Shown here: positions 20,321-29,543 of the stretch, piece by piece
How positions within the stretch are numbered: position 1 is the first letter of the stretch
Layout: every line of letters starts with the position of its first letter
DNA from: Cordylochernes scorpioides
Taxonomy: Eukaryota; Arthropoda; Arachnida; Pseudoscorpiones; Chernetidae
Assembly: GCA_030710605.1 (NCBI GenBank)
Contig: CP092863.1
Span: forward strand, 64,975,572 to 65,039,571
Direction of reading: 5' to 3'
DNA: 64,000 bases
Position numbers and translations under genes: made by a program
Notes under the pieces: generated by a model
The model's input: only the letters and a program-made list of their open reading frames with translations
Databases searched by the model: none
Told to the model about the DNA's origin: nothing

Positions 20321-20326
20321 ATGTGA

Positions 20327-20460
20327 TTGGCCAAAATTTGATTTGCCCCCAATTCTGGAATTATTTAGAATCAACGAATAGTTGATATTTATTCCGATAG
20401 ATGGCGCCAACAATGGGAAATTTTCAGTTGCACGATAAGGAGATGCCTTTAATAATATAC
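20327..20460. mobile_element. Outer-arm fragment of the ribozyme-bearing repeat family
   Basis: ccaattctggaattatttag, tagttgatatttattccgat, agatggcgcc and cagttgcacgataaggagat match, in order, the outer part of the right arm of the inverted repeat at 28324-28723. The hammerhead part is not present here. The Helitron lies directly to its left. Confidence 0.65.
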
Positions 20461-20890
20461 ATGTCGTAAACCCGGGTAAGCCAACAAGTAAGTTGGAAGC
20501 AGTCGGGGTTGAGTGGCAAGGCGTGCATAGTGGGATGTCCGCACGGGACAGTAAGGACAAAGTTTGGGATCAAAAGACGCTCTCCTAGTACGTCTCACGT
20601 GGCACCAGGGGAAAGTTGAGGATTAACTGAGGAAAGCTCGGCGTCCAGCCTGAAGCCGAGGCAGGGAGGAACCAAAACGGCGGCCACGAGGGCCGCCGTG
20701 AGACCTAGCACTCAGCGGGCCTCTCCGAAAATATCCACTGTAACCTAACTAACTGTCAACACCCGGACCAACGCCCCTTCTTTGTCCCTCTCTGGATCCC
20801 TCGGGTGTCCGGTGGCAAGCTGGTGTTACTTTGAGACGACTAGAAAAGACGTCATACTTTATTACTTGCATATCACATTGTTTAAATTAC
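20461..20890. other. GC-rich segment of unknown origin with a strong hairpin
   Basis: Markedly GC-rich against its surroundings. It has a perfect 9-bp hairpin acggcggcc-acgag-ggccgccgt (20677-20699), other pairable stretches and no long open frame. It might be a structured 5' untranslated region of a retroelement; I see no direct proof. Ends about 6 bp before the mariner-1 target site. Confidence 0.4.
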
Positions 20891-20896
20891 GATATA

Positions 20897-22232
20897 CGAA
20901 GTGTGTTCAATAAGTATCGCGAATTTTGAATTTTCGCGGGTTACGTATATACGAATTTCGATCTTTTTGTGGCTTCATGTTGGTACTCATGTCTCTCACT
21001 TATGCCGACAAGATCGGCCATTTTGAATGTTCACTTAATTGTTGACAGCTGCTTTGCTTGCAGGTGTTTTGGATCGTCTTCGATTTTTACCTATTAAAAA
21101 AAAAAAAAAAATGGATCAAAGAACCTGTATCAAATTTTGTGTGAAAAACGAAATTAAGTGCGCGGATGCATTCCGAATGTTGACTGTGGCATACGGAGAA
21201 GCTACCTTGGACCGAAGCAACGTTTATCGGTGGTACAAAATGTTCTCAGAAGGCCGAGAAGATGTGAACGACGAAGAGCGTGCCGGACGCCCGAGCACTT
21301 CAACAACAGACGAAAAAATTAATGAAGTGGAGAAAATGATATTGGCCAATCGTCGAATCACCGTTAGAGAAGTTGCTGAGGACCTAAACATATCGATTGG
21401 CTCGTGCCATTCGATTTTTATCAATGATTTGGGCATGAGACGGGTCGCTGCGAAATTCGTACCAAAATTGCTCAATTGCGACCAAAAACAGCATCGCATG
21501 AACATTGCTAATGAGATGTTGGACTCTGTCCGCGACGACCCAAATTTGCTCCAGAGGGTCATAACTGGTGACGAAGCGTGGGTTTATGGTTATGACGTGG
21601 AAACCAAAGCTCAATCATCTCAATGGAAGCTGCCGCACGAACCAAGACCGAAAAAAGCGCGCCAAGTTCGGTCGAATGTGAAAGTTTTGCTGACAGTTTT
21701 CTTCGATTGCAGGGGCGTGGTGCATCATGAGTTCTTGCCACAGGGTAGAACGGTCAATAAGGAATATTACCTGCAAGTTATGCGCAATTTGCGCGAAGCA
21801 ATCCGCCAGAAACACCCGGATTTGTGGAAGAACAAAAATTGGCTTTTGCACCACGATAACGCCCCTGCTCACACATCGTTGCTTGTGCGCGACTTTTTGG
21901 CCAAAAACAACACACTAATGATGCCGCGCAGCCACCGTATTCCCCAGATCTGCCCCCCTGTGACTCTTTATTGTTCCCTAAACTGAAGAGGCCCATGAAA
22001 GGACGACGTTACACTACGCTTGACGAGATAAAGACGGCATCGAAGGAGGAGCTGAAAAAGATGAAAAAAAAAATGATTTTTTGAAGTGCTTCGAAGATTG
22101 GAAAAACCGTTGGCACAAGTGTATAATATCTCATGGGGATTACTTTGAAGGGGACAAAATAGGTATTCATGAATAAATAAATAATTTTTGAAAAAAACAC
22201 AAAAGTCGCGATACTTTTTGAACACACCTTCG
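20897..22232 (+). mobile_element. mariner-1 transposon, 1336 bp
   Basis: Terminal inverted repeats of about 27 bp (CGAAGTGTGTTCAATAAGTA on the left, CGAAGGTGTGTTCAAAAAGT reading in from the right) are flanked by TA duplications at 20895-20896 and 22233-22234. Length and ends are typical of mariner elements. It encodes a damaged transposase. Confidence 0.93.
21111..22160 (+). pseudogene. mariner transposase, broken by two frameshifts
   Basis: The open frame begins at ATG 21111 (MDQRTCIKFCVKNEIKCADA) after an A run. It has paired helix-turn-helix DNA-binding parts (TVREVAEDLNISIGSCHSIF), the first catalytic aspartate in TGDEAWVYGYD and the second in HHDNAPAHTS. Near 21922 two extra bases shift the frame, so the region of the third aspartate (YSPDLPPCD) is read only in another frame. 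A second shift follows an A run at 22066-22076, before CFEDWKNRWHKC. Full mariner transposases have about 345 residues with D,D34D. This copy cannot make an active enzyme. Confidence 0.9.
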
Positions 22233-22239
22233 TACATAT

Positions 22240-22450
22240 ATTACCAAAAATATTTTTAGTCGCAGTGGTACAGCCTGCTCCACGCTGTCGAGAGCCAACA
22301 GCGCGAAACGCGTTCGTGGATGGCTTTTCTTGATTTATCAAGAAAATGGGTTGACTAAATATCAGGGAATATGTTGAATCAATGTTTAGTAGATTTCTTT
22401 TCCACTAGATGGCGCTCTGCTATCTAAAAAGCACATGTGCTCCTGGTCAG
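22240..22450 (+). mobile_element. Half copy of the ribozyme-bearing repeat family
   Basis: ggtacagcctgctccacgct, a degenerate hammerhead (22280-22319), gatggcttttcttgattta, then ctagatggcgctctgct. The same order of landmarks is found in the right arm of 28324-28723, but the downstream sequence has diverged. It begins just after the mariner-1 target site, so mariner-1 separates this copy from the GC-rich block. Confidence 0.55.
22280..22319 (+). ncRNA. Degenerate hammerhead ribozyme
   Basis: Stem I ccacg/cgtgg and GAAA are kept, but the core CTGATGA reads CTGTCGA, stem II (gagc/gcgc) has mismatches, and the cleavage triplet GTC reads GTT. A decayed relative of the intact copy at 28534-28573, unlikely to cleave. 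Confidence 0.5.
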
Positions 22451-22535
22451 GATATTCCCTCTTTATTTTTAATATCAACACCTGACCTTTTTGTTATTTT
22501 TTCTATCATTTTTCACACATATATATATGTAATAT

Positions 22536-23028
22536 TGTTGCAATGTGCCTACGTATGGATGAACTGGCAGTCGTGTACGTGAGGCGAGTGTTGATGATCT
22601 TCCCCACACGCGGACAACAAGAAGCAGAGGCAGGGCTAGATGTTAGCACAAAGAGGGATCGGGGACAGCCCACGGGACAGAGGTAGAGGCCATGACACCA
22701 ACTTTGATGTTTATCACCGAGACATGGAGGGAGAGTGTGTGAGACAGACAGGCTGAAGCGAACTGCTAAGAAAACACCCCCTAGAACATCTGCCGACCCC
22801 CTGCCAAAACTTGTCCTGTTTTGGGGGGTCTCTATAAGAATGTCCCTCGGGACCCCACATGGGCTGGGCGTTGCCTTTTTCCACCCCTCTGTCCCTGCTG
22901 CCACCAGCTGACCGCTCTCTCTTTGGATCTTTATTTTGACGTCACCAATTTTAGTTTATATACAAAAAGGGTGTACAGATTATATTAATAAAGATATAGC
23001 AAATATACAAAATATAGGGGCGGTAACA
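22536..23028 (+). mobile_element. Candidate solo LTR, 493 bp
   Basis: Begins TGTTGCAATG and ends GGCGGTAACA, with flanks aatat (22531-22535) and aatag (23029-23033), an imperfect 5-bp duplication. The inside is GC-richer and has a TATA-like box (tctataaga near 22830) and a polyadenylation signal aataaa near 22988 in the right order for an LTR. The 132-codon minus frame across it is not credible. No second copy in the window supports it. Confidence 0.4.
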
Positions 23029-23106
23029 AATAGAAAGTGTCATTATTATACAGTTTAAAATATACGATATATATATTTCTGAAAATAGGGTAATTCATAC
23101 TTGAAT

Positions 23107-23273
23107 CATTAGATAGTAAAAAGGCATATATTGAATTGAATAAAAGATTTATTTGTCAATATTTCGGCTGTAAAAAAATGTAATGCCTCGATAAAGGTTG
23201 GCGTTCAGCCAGCCGAAATATTGGCAAATAAATCTTTTATCCAATCAAATATATGCCTTTTTATTATCTAATA
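23107..23273. mobile_element. Foldback element, GGCATATATTGG family, copy 2
   Basis: Ends ttagatagtaaaaaggcata and tatgcctttttattatctaa. The arms share the aatatttcggct and ggttggcgttcagcc blocks with 901-1101. The plus strand reads ctcgataaa, a stem ggttggc/gccagcc, then gaaatattggc, which recalls a hammerhead layout without a cleavage triplet. Confidence 0.65.
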
Positions 23274-23929
23274 TATATATTATGATGAATATTTCGGCTT
23301 ACCGTTAAATTAAATATTTTGAGATAAGAAATAATTATTTTGCTATATTTTGGTACAAGAACACTATGTCAATGGTTTACAGTCGTGGAAAAAATAAAAA
23401 AAAGTTTTATCACAAATTGTTTTAATTGTGTGCTGATATCAAAATAATTTAATGAAGAAATACCTCTGATTTAAGACGTGAAGAATAAATAAAACAGAAG
23501 AGTACGTATTTACATATCTATAAAAGATTTGAGTCGGCCAAAGTAAAGAGAGACAATATGGTTTTGCAGGCTACTAACCAAAGTGTATTATATTTGAGCC
23601 CAAAAATGGATGTAACAAGCAGACAAGCCACAAAATGTACTATAGCAAAGTACCAAGTTACTGCACGCCACCAAGGTTGTTCAAAAAAGGTTAGATTCCC
23701 CAGGCCAGGGAAGATAAGAGAGAGACAGGTGTTGTTTAGATAAGAAGAGTAAATAAAACGGGAATAATTTAACAGGTGCTGGAAAAGATAAATCTGTATT
23801 TTTGTAAAAATAAAAGTTAAAAAACTTTTAGGGAAAAAATATTAATAAAAAATTGTCTATGTATAATTTTTTTTTTAAATTGAGGTATTTTATCAAGGGT
23901 TAGTAGTGAGGGTACCAGTACTAAGACAA
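23274..23929. other. AT-rich spacer, nothing recognised
   Basis: No tandem or terminal-repeat structure seen. A 61-codon open frame at 23558-23743 has no recognisable features. Confidence 0.4.
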
Positions 23930-24800
23930 CCAACCACAGAAGTACATCAGAGATTGCATAGCGCGTTCAAATGGGTCGTGTAAGTCGATTTCTCGAGCAG
24001 CCCGCGCCGTTGAATTGCCAAACCTTTTGCCCTCTGTCTTAGGGTTACAGAGACAGCGTCAGGGGCGATCACATACGCAGGGCAGGTCGCGAAACCGATC
24101 TCAAACAGCGGCACATGCCAGAGTTGTGTCTACGAGCGGCCGCTAATGACCGGTGTTAACCATGAGGTGAGGAGTCCGTGTCACTCAGGTAATCGGAATC
24201 CTCCGCGCGGACGCGTGGCTTAAGTCTATCCGAGGCCTTTAAAGACTCCAGGCAGGCTCGCCAAGTGCTCCTGTCGAAAATAAAGTCTTTGAGTGACCGC
24301 GGAATCTACCACAATTCTTCTGCACAGGTGGAAAGAAGGGGGAATCTAAGGGAATCAAGGCTGCTGCACTCTAGCACGATGTATGACAGAGTTTCCTCCC
24401 TGTCAGTGTCGCAGTAAGGGCAGGAAGGATCGTCAATGACGCCTATCCTGTGGGCGAAACTGTCCGTCCACGTGTGTCCCGATAGCAAGCCAACCACAAT
24501 GTGCTCGCTAGGGACGATGTACGCATACCTTTTGTGTAAAAGACTCATTGGAGTAAGGCCAAAGCGGGTGTGGATAGAAGGAGCTAGAGAGAGGAATCTG
24601 CTTTCCCATGCTTCACGCGCCCGGCCGTAGATTGCCGATTTTACAAAGGACAAAGAAGCGAGTTTATAACAGCTTGGGTTAGCAGACTCCGCACCCCGCT
24701 TTGCGAGTGTCCGCAATGCCATTACCCACGATCCCACTGTGGCCCTTGATCCATTGTATGGTGCATCTGTTCCCATTGCGATTCTATCATGAAATAGTAG
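23930..24800 (-). pseudogene. LINE ORF2 C-terminal fragment and 3' untranslated region
   Basis: The minus-strand frame 24776-24306 (about 156 codons) contains GLLSGHTWTDSFAHRIGVID and CPYCDTDREETLSYIVLEC, a CCHC zinc finger of the type that ends the RNase H region of R1/I/Jockey-type LINEs. Upstream coding is absent and 23930-24305 looks like the 3' untranslated part. The plus-strand frames over it are shadows. Truncated and without a reverse transcriptase. Confidence 0.65.
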
Positions 24801-24836
24801 CAGAACATTGAAAAGAGAGAGAGACTATGGTTTTAC

Positions 24837-24936
24837 NNNNNNNNNNNNNNNNNNNNNNNNNNNNNNNNNNNNNNNNNNNNNNNNNNNNNNNNNNNNNNNN
24901 NNNNNNNNNNNNNNNNNNNNNNNNNNNNNNNNNNNN
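24837..24936. other. Assembly gap (100 N)
   Basis: Exactly 100 N. Confidence 0.99.
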
Positions 24937-25263
24937 ATCTGCATTTTCGGAGACTGGCTCCAGGATTCCACCGCCGTGCTAAAGCCAAGACTTCCCTCCA
25001 AGATGACGATGTGCCTATATACGATACGACGACAAAGCCGCTCTTCACGCCTCAAGAAAAAGGACGCAAAGGTACTAGGGACAAAGTTCCAAGACTTCGA
25101 TGGAATCCTTGGAAAGTCAGATCCATGTCACTATAAAATTGTTACTAAGCTATCAAGACTAATTTCATACCAAAACGTTGATGAAACCTGCTATATTTCG
25201 TCATACCTTATAAACAATCCATCAGTATGTGTTCATTACTCAATTATACCACCTGGTGTTGAT
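24937..25263 (+). other. Open segment after the gap, unknown
   Basis: A frame of about 108 codons is open from the gap to a stop at 25264 (ICIFGDWLQDSTAVLKPRLP at its start, later KVLGTKFQDFDGILGKSD). No family recognised. Its start lies in the gap. It may be chance or a transposon piece. Confidence 0.2.
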
Positions 25264-25429
25264 TGATGCGTTGAATGACACATACCAAAGATATGGCTGA
25301 ATAATACATACTAACTAAAACTTTATGACGTCATTTGCTGGTTGTGACAATTGAAACAATTTTTATTAACTTCTTGTCAGTAATTTACATTAAAAATGTA
25401 AATACAACTAAAATATAGATGATCATGCG

Positions 25430-25640
25430 GGGGATGTGCCCCGGCGGGTGAGCCTTCTTTCCCAGGCAATAAGCGGGTGGTCAGCCCAACCTGTACGAAG
25501 TACCGGTAGATGATGGATTTGGCCGACGCCAGGATGGTCAGGTCGTCATCTTCGAGGCCAGACCCGAAAATCCAGGCCCGGAGATCAGGGGGTCGCCCGA
25601 GGACACTGAAGGCTTCGATGATGAGGGGCCTGATACGCCT
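25430..25640 (-). pseudogene. TX1/L1-like LINE ORF2 C-terminal fragment, copy 1
   Basis: The minus strand reads RAWIFGSGLEDDDLTILASA then KSIIYRYFVQVGL. The same pattern (W/V-FG..L......tI..aK..IYkYfl.v.L) recurs at 50640-50815 and 35740-36340. It resembles the last conserved segment of TX1-like LINE proteins. Fragmentary. Confidence 0.45.
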
Positions 25641-25734
25641 GCAGTTCCAGTAAATTGCTGGTTGTGTATGTATGTATGTATGTGTGGAATATGTTTTCTT
25701 AAGTATATTAAATTATCCAATCTGTCAAGAATTG

Positions 25735-26086
25735 TGTCGGGAAAAGAAAATGTTAATCTTCTCTTCTGTATAGATTTCAATCTTTTGAAACTATGTAAAT
25801 TTAATTCATTGTTATATTTGTCATATATAAATACTTATATGTATTCGTGGCTAGAAATAAAGAGAGTTGTTGTAGTTCAATGGTTGGACTCTCGTGTTGT
25901 TGCTTGACTTGTTCGAGATCATTGCCAGATACCTGCCCTAGAGACAACGGAATTCCGCAATTTTTTCTTGGAGTTGCTCATCCCTACATAGAGATAGGTT
26001 GGTGTTCTTCCCCCCCGGGACCTGAAATAGAGACTTTGGGCGTCTAGGCAAAATAGAGCCTGGACATTTCGCCGCTGAATGCGACA
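25735..26086 (+). mobile_element. Solo LTR of the BEL-2 family
   Basis: 352 bp, starts TGTCGGGAA and ends GAATGCGACA, with a perfect 5-bp duplication AATTG on both sides (25730-25734 and 26087-26091). It aligns along its length with the BEL-2 LTRs at 31320-31675 and 35005-35359 (shared gggcgtct, aaaatagagcctgg and gccgctgaa blocks) but is clearly diverged. Solo LTRs arise when the two LTRs of one insertion recombine. Confidence 0.88.
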
Positions 26087-26105
26087 AATTGATTGAATTA
26101 TTAGT

Positions 26106-26283
26106 TTTACACCATTTTTTGCAATTCTAAGTCACCTTTGTCAAAAGAAATTTCTTGATAAAAGACAATCATCGAAGTGTTGGTAGGAATACTTTTACAT
26201 TTGACATGGTTCTGAAAAATTCCATTGGTCAGCTTTCCAGATATTGTCTTTATATCTGCACCTAGATCCATTAAGAACTTACC
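26106..26283 (-). pseudogene. Retropepsin-like fragment of an LTR retrotransposon
   Basis: The minus strand reads GKFLMDLGADIKTISGKLTN and continues open to about 26106. LMDLGADIKTIS matches the aspartic-protease motif of Ty3/gypsy-like elements, except that the usual DTGA or DSGA is DLGA. Only about 60 codons are visible and no reverse transcriptase follows, so it is a relic. The BEL-2 solo LTR lies next to it and is a separate insertion. Confidence 0.4.
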
Positions 26284-26289
26284 ATAATT

Positions 26290-27813
26290 CCTCTCACAGT
26301 AATGGTCTTTCTGTGTTCTAGATAATCAATCAAGAGAACGCATCCACTATCTCAGAATATGGTAGCGAAGTATTTATTATTTATTAATAGATTATCAATT
26401 TTGATATTTTATATATTTTGTTACGCTGTAAATTTCTCTCATTGCTTATCTTTTGTTTATCCTTCATAGTTTGTTCTTGCCTTAAATAAATTGCTGTGTC
26501 ATTCTAAAGTTTGTCTTTCCTAATTTTCCACGTTGTAATATGGTGGCTATAATCTGGCCAACCGAGGCTTTTTGCCATGAATAGGTGCTGGAGAAATTTG
26601 TTATTCTGCCATTGCATTGATTTCTGTTTGCTTTCAAGATTCCAAGTTTTATGTAGACTCAATGTCTACTTACAATTCTAGTAACAGATCCATCAGAATC
26701 TCTCGATTAAAATATATCAGAGATTACGTCTGAATTTTGCATTCGTTCTTGCTTTTGAACAAAGAAGAGAGTTGAGGTATGCTTTGTATTGCACACTCAT
26801 TTGATAACAACCAATTATTATAAATAAATCTCAAAGCAATTGATTCATCAATAGGCATAATTTTAGATAATAGTGCGAGACTTACAATATATTCTAAAAT
26901 TAAACATTTTTTCGACCTATTTCTGGAATTGTTTTTCCAAACGATTCTCCAGTAGCGAAGGTCTTGAATCAATTCTCAACCCCATTTTAAACACTTATAC
27001 CAATTTATATTTAGAAATATATTAGACGCGTTTCGCTAAACATTTTCAGTATAATGTTAAAATAAATAATGGGTTTCAGAAACCCTGGTAGAAGAAAAGG
27101 AATATGTATAGCCCTAATATTTTAGATATTCTCTAAATAATATGTTTGTATTTTTTTTTTGTCAAAGATAATAAAATAATAATATCTTTTAATTTGTAGT
27201 ATATATATATATTAAATAAACTACAAAATAACATATATTTTATTTTTAAATAAAAGTTTAAAAGTCAAACGAGATTTTCTAGTTTATCAGTATCCCATTT
27301 GGCGCATTACTTTGCTCATAATTAATTCAAAAGATTTTTATAAGAGCGATCAAAGTGAAATTTCAAAATGGCGTTTAAAAGGTTATATTTACTTTTAGAA
27401 ATAAAATGAAGATATAGTGCCATCTAAGAGTAGCCAAGTATATTACTTTTAGAGTGCTTCTCCTATTTATATACGATAAATAATTCTATAGTAGCATTAC
27501 ATTTTAAGATCAATATACTATAAAGATATTTTATCGTTTATCGATAGATATATAGTAATTTTAAAGAGAAATTGATATTAAACTATAAATCGTAATACAT
27601 TTATTTCTCTTTCTATTGGTATGAAATAGTGGAATATAATTGCAAAATATAACAAAATAAAAATATGCCTTTAAAACTTTTAGAAAGTCGATATAAAAGT
27701 TAACTACATTCTGAATAAAATAGACGTTTCAAACTTTTATAAAATATTGTTTTATTATTGTATTTTTGAAAGATAATTTATATATAAATTCAATAGATCA
27801 CTGTACCTTGTTG
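26290..27813. other. AT-rich region, nothing recognised
   Basis: No convincing coding, RNA or repeat structure. A minus frame of 82 codons at 26724-26972 has no recognisable features. Confidence 0.45.
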
Positions 27814-28323
27814 AAAACAATTTCAATATAGTAATTGTGATTTTGAAGTATTCACTGAAATTGAATAAAATCACTATTTTTAAAATGATAGAAATTTAAT
27901 TAAATATTTGATTGAGAGAGAGAGAGAGAGAATAATAATTATTTTTATATAAAAAATTAAAATTCTTTAAATTTAATGTCACATTTAAATTTTTAAAAGT
28001 ATCATTTTTAAATAGAGGTTACTTTAAAATGCGCATAGAAATATTAGACAATTCATTTTTATCTTCACCAAATTATAATTATCAGAGAGCATATTGATTT
28101 TTTTCTTTTAAATTATTCTGAAAGGGATTTCCTTTTGAAGATTCTAACTTTTTAAAAATTATTTTAATTATATAAAATTCGACTGATGAGAGAGAGAGAG
28201 AGAGGCTTTTATAGAGTTTTATTTTTATAACATACTTTTGAACTTACATATTATTTGCTTTGATATATATATATATATAAGAAAAAATAGTACAAATGTG
28301 ACATTGTACTGGGATAAGGTGCA

Positions 28324-28723
28324 TAAATTAAGAAAAAGGCATCTCCTTATCGTGCAACTGAAAGTTGCTGATGGCTTGCGCCATCTATCGGAATAAATAT
28401 CAACTATTCTCGTTGATTTTTAATTATTCCAGAATTGTCCAAATACCCATTCTTGATTAATCAAGAAAAGCTAACCACGGACGCGTTTCGGGCTGTTGGC
28501 CCAAATTTTTTGGTCATAGAGGTACAGCTTGCACCACGCTGATGAGGGCCAACAGCCCGAAACGCGTCCGTGGTTAGCTTTTCTTGATTACTCAATAATG
28601 GGTATTTGGCCAATTCTGGAATAATTAGAAATCAACGAGAATAGTTGATATTTATTCCGATAGATGGCGCAAGCCATCAGCAACTTTCAGTTGCACGATA
28701 AGGAGATGCTTTTTTCTTAATTT
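28324..28723. mobile_element. Inverted-repeat element with hammerhead ribozyme (copy A)
   Basis: A 400-bp near-palindrome. The left arm runs from taaattaagaaaaaggcatc to about 28502 and the right arm from about 28546 to ggagatgcttttttcttaat. Landmarks: cgtgcaactgaaagttgctg, agatggcgc motif, ttgatatttattccgat, ttttcttgatt. The centre (28503-28545) is not paired and holds the 5' half of the hammerhead, so only the plus strand has the complete ribozyme; the left arm has its 3' half in inverse orientation (28475-28502). I infer an inverted dimer of a Penelope-like terminal region. Confidence 0.75.
28534..28573 (+). ncRNA. Hammerhead ribozyme, minimal type I, intact core
   Basis: Stem I ccacg/cgtgg (28534-28538 with 28569-28573). 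Core CTGATGA at 28539-28545. Stem II gggc-caaca-gccc (28546-28558). GAAA at 28559-28562, then palindromic cgcg and cleavage triplet GTC ending at 28568. All conserved core bases are present. Stem III is only cgcg with no loop, so a single molecule would fold poorly but two could pair. Such loop-less stem III ribozymes are known from Penelope-like retroelements. The expected role is self-cleavage of transcripts. Confidence 0.78.
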
Positions 28724-29309
28724 ACATATTATTTGTTTTGAAATGTATATATATGCATTATAAATAATATAATAACATCTATTTTGAGTGAAAATAAATA
28801 ATTTATATTAATATTTCGCGCGATCTTCTGAAATTTTATGCTTTTAAGAAATTTTGTAAAACCATTTCTAAATAACTATGGGGGTTTTGACTCTTATTTG
28901 TGATAAATATTGAAGAATATATAATATAAAACGGCTTCCTTTCAAAAATATATACTTTATATGAATGTGTAAGAAACATATTTTAGAAATATTTAAACAT
29001 ATATGTGTACTAAAAATATGTTAATCTATCCATTCAGCTACCTATATAGAAAATTTCCTATTGGTTTATTTAGTAGTCTTGGTGGAGAAGAGTAACAAAC
29101 ACATTCTATATACAGTTACGAGCGTCATTCTTCATCTCCTAATCAATCAGTCATCAGTTTTCATCTCTGTCACCGTTTGCTTTTTTTTTGGAATGGCGCC
29201 CTCCTATTGGTTGGCTACGGTCACGCCACCTTTGCCCCCCCCATCATGCCCTCCCCCCCCCCCCACTCGCTATTTCGTCTTTGTAACCATTGTGTTGGAG
29301 CGGGTCGCT

Positions 29310-29457
29310 CCTTAAATAAATGCATATATTAGTTAATAACCAAATGGAATCCTCTCTTTCTTTTTCCCAGTAAGAGACGCCTACGGAAGCCAACAGTACA
29401 TAGACAGATAAAGCACATAGGCTATAGTTATTAACTAATATATGCATTTATTTAAGG
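29310..29457. mobile_element. 148-bp MITE inside a Helitron copy
   Basis: Inverted ends of about 31 bp: ccttaaataaatgcatatat on the left and atatatgcatttatttaagg on the right. It interrupts the Helitron body between ggagcgggtcgct and tgccaatttataattg. Superfamily not assigned. Confidence 0.65.
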
Positions 29458-29543
29458 TGCCAATTTATAATTGTAACAAATAGTATTTGAATCAAAACAT
29501 TCAATCGGGTAAAACACGGGCGTTGCCCGGGTCATTCGGCTAG
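29458..29543 (+). mobile_element. Non-autonomous Helitron 3' end (copy A)
   Basis: The shared body gtgccaatttataattgtaa is followed by hairpin cgggc-gtt-gcccg (29517-29529), 10 bases, CTAG at 29540-29543 and then T. Matches 3502-3680 and 59430-59522. The 5' part is probably to the left of the MITE (29160-29309: cgccctcctattggttggct, poly-C tract), but its start is unclear. Confidence 0.65.

Larger units (their letters stand above)
16030..20326 (-). mobile_element. Probable non-autonomous Helitron carrying a 22-bp satellite
   Basis: The 3' end on the minus strand is a perfect hairpin cccgtcc-tt-ggacggg (plus 16042-16057), 8 bases, then CTAG (plus 16030-16033) and host T. The proposed 5' end on the minus strand is host A then TCACATATAATAAAGCGTCT, starting at plus 20326. 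Between them lie the Rep N-terminal relic, a 57-bp direct repeat on both sides of a 3.5-kb array, and a 25-base G run. The 3' end is well supported. The 5' boundary is an inference from the A|TC rule and the direct repeat. Confidence 0.6.

Noticed and set aside
16598..20326. Very long plus-strand open frames (up to 920 codons) of serine/proline/histidine repeats
   Set aside because: The 22-bp unit has no stop codon in any plus frame and 22 is not a multiple of 3, so all frames stay open automatically. No start context, no domain, and frames overlap each other.
22506..22904. 132-codon minus-strand open frame as a gene
   Set aside because: Lies in a GC-rich segment that looks like an LTR; low-complexity composition and no recognisable domain.
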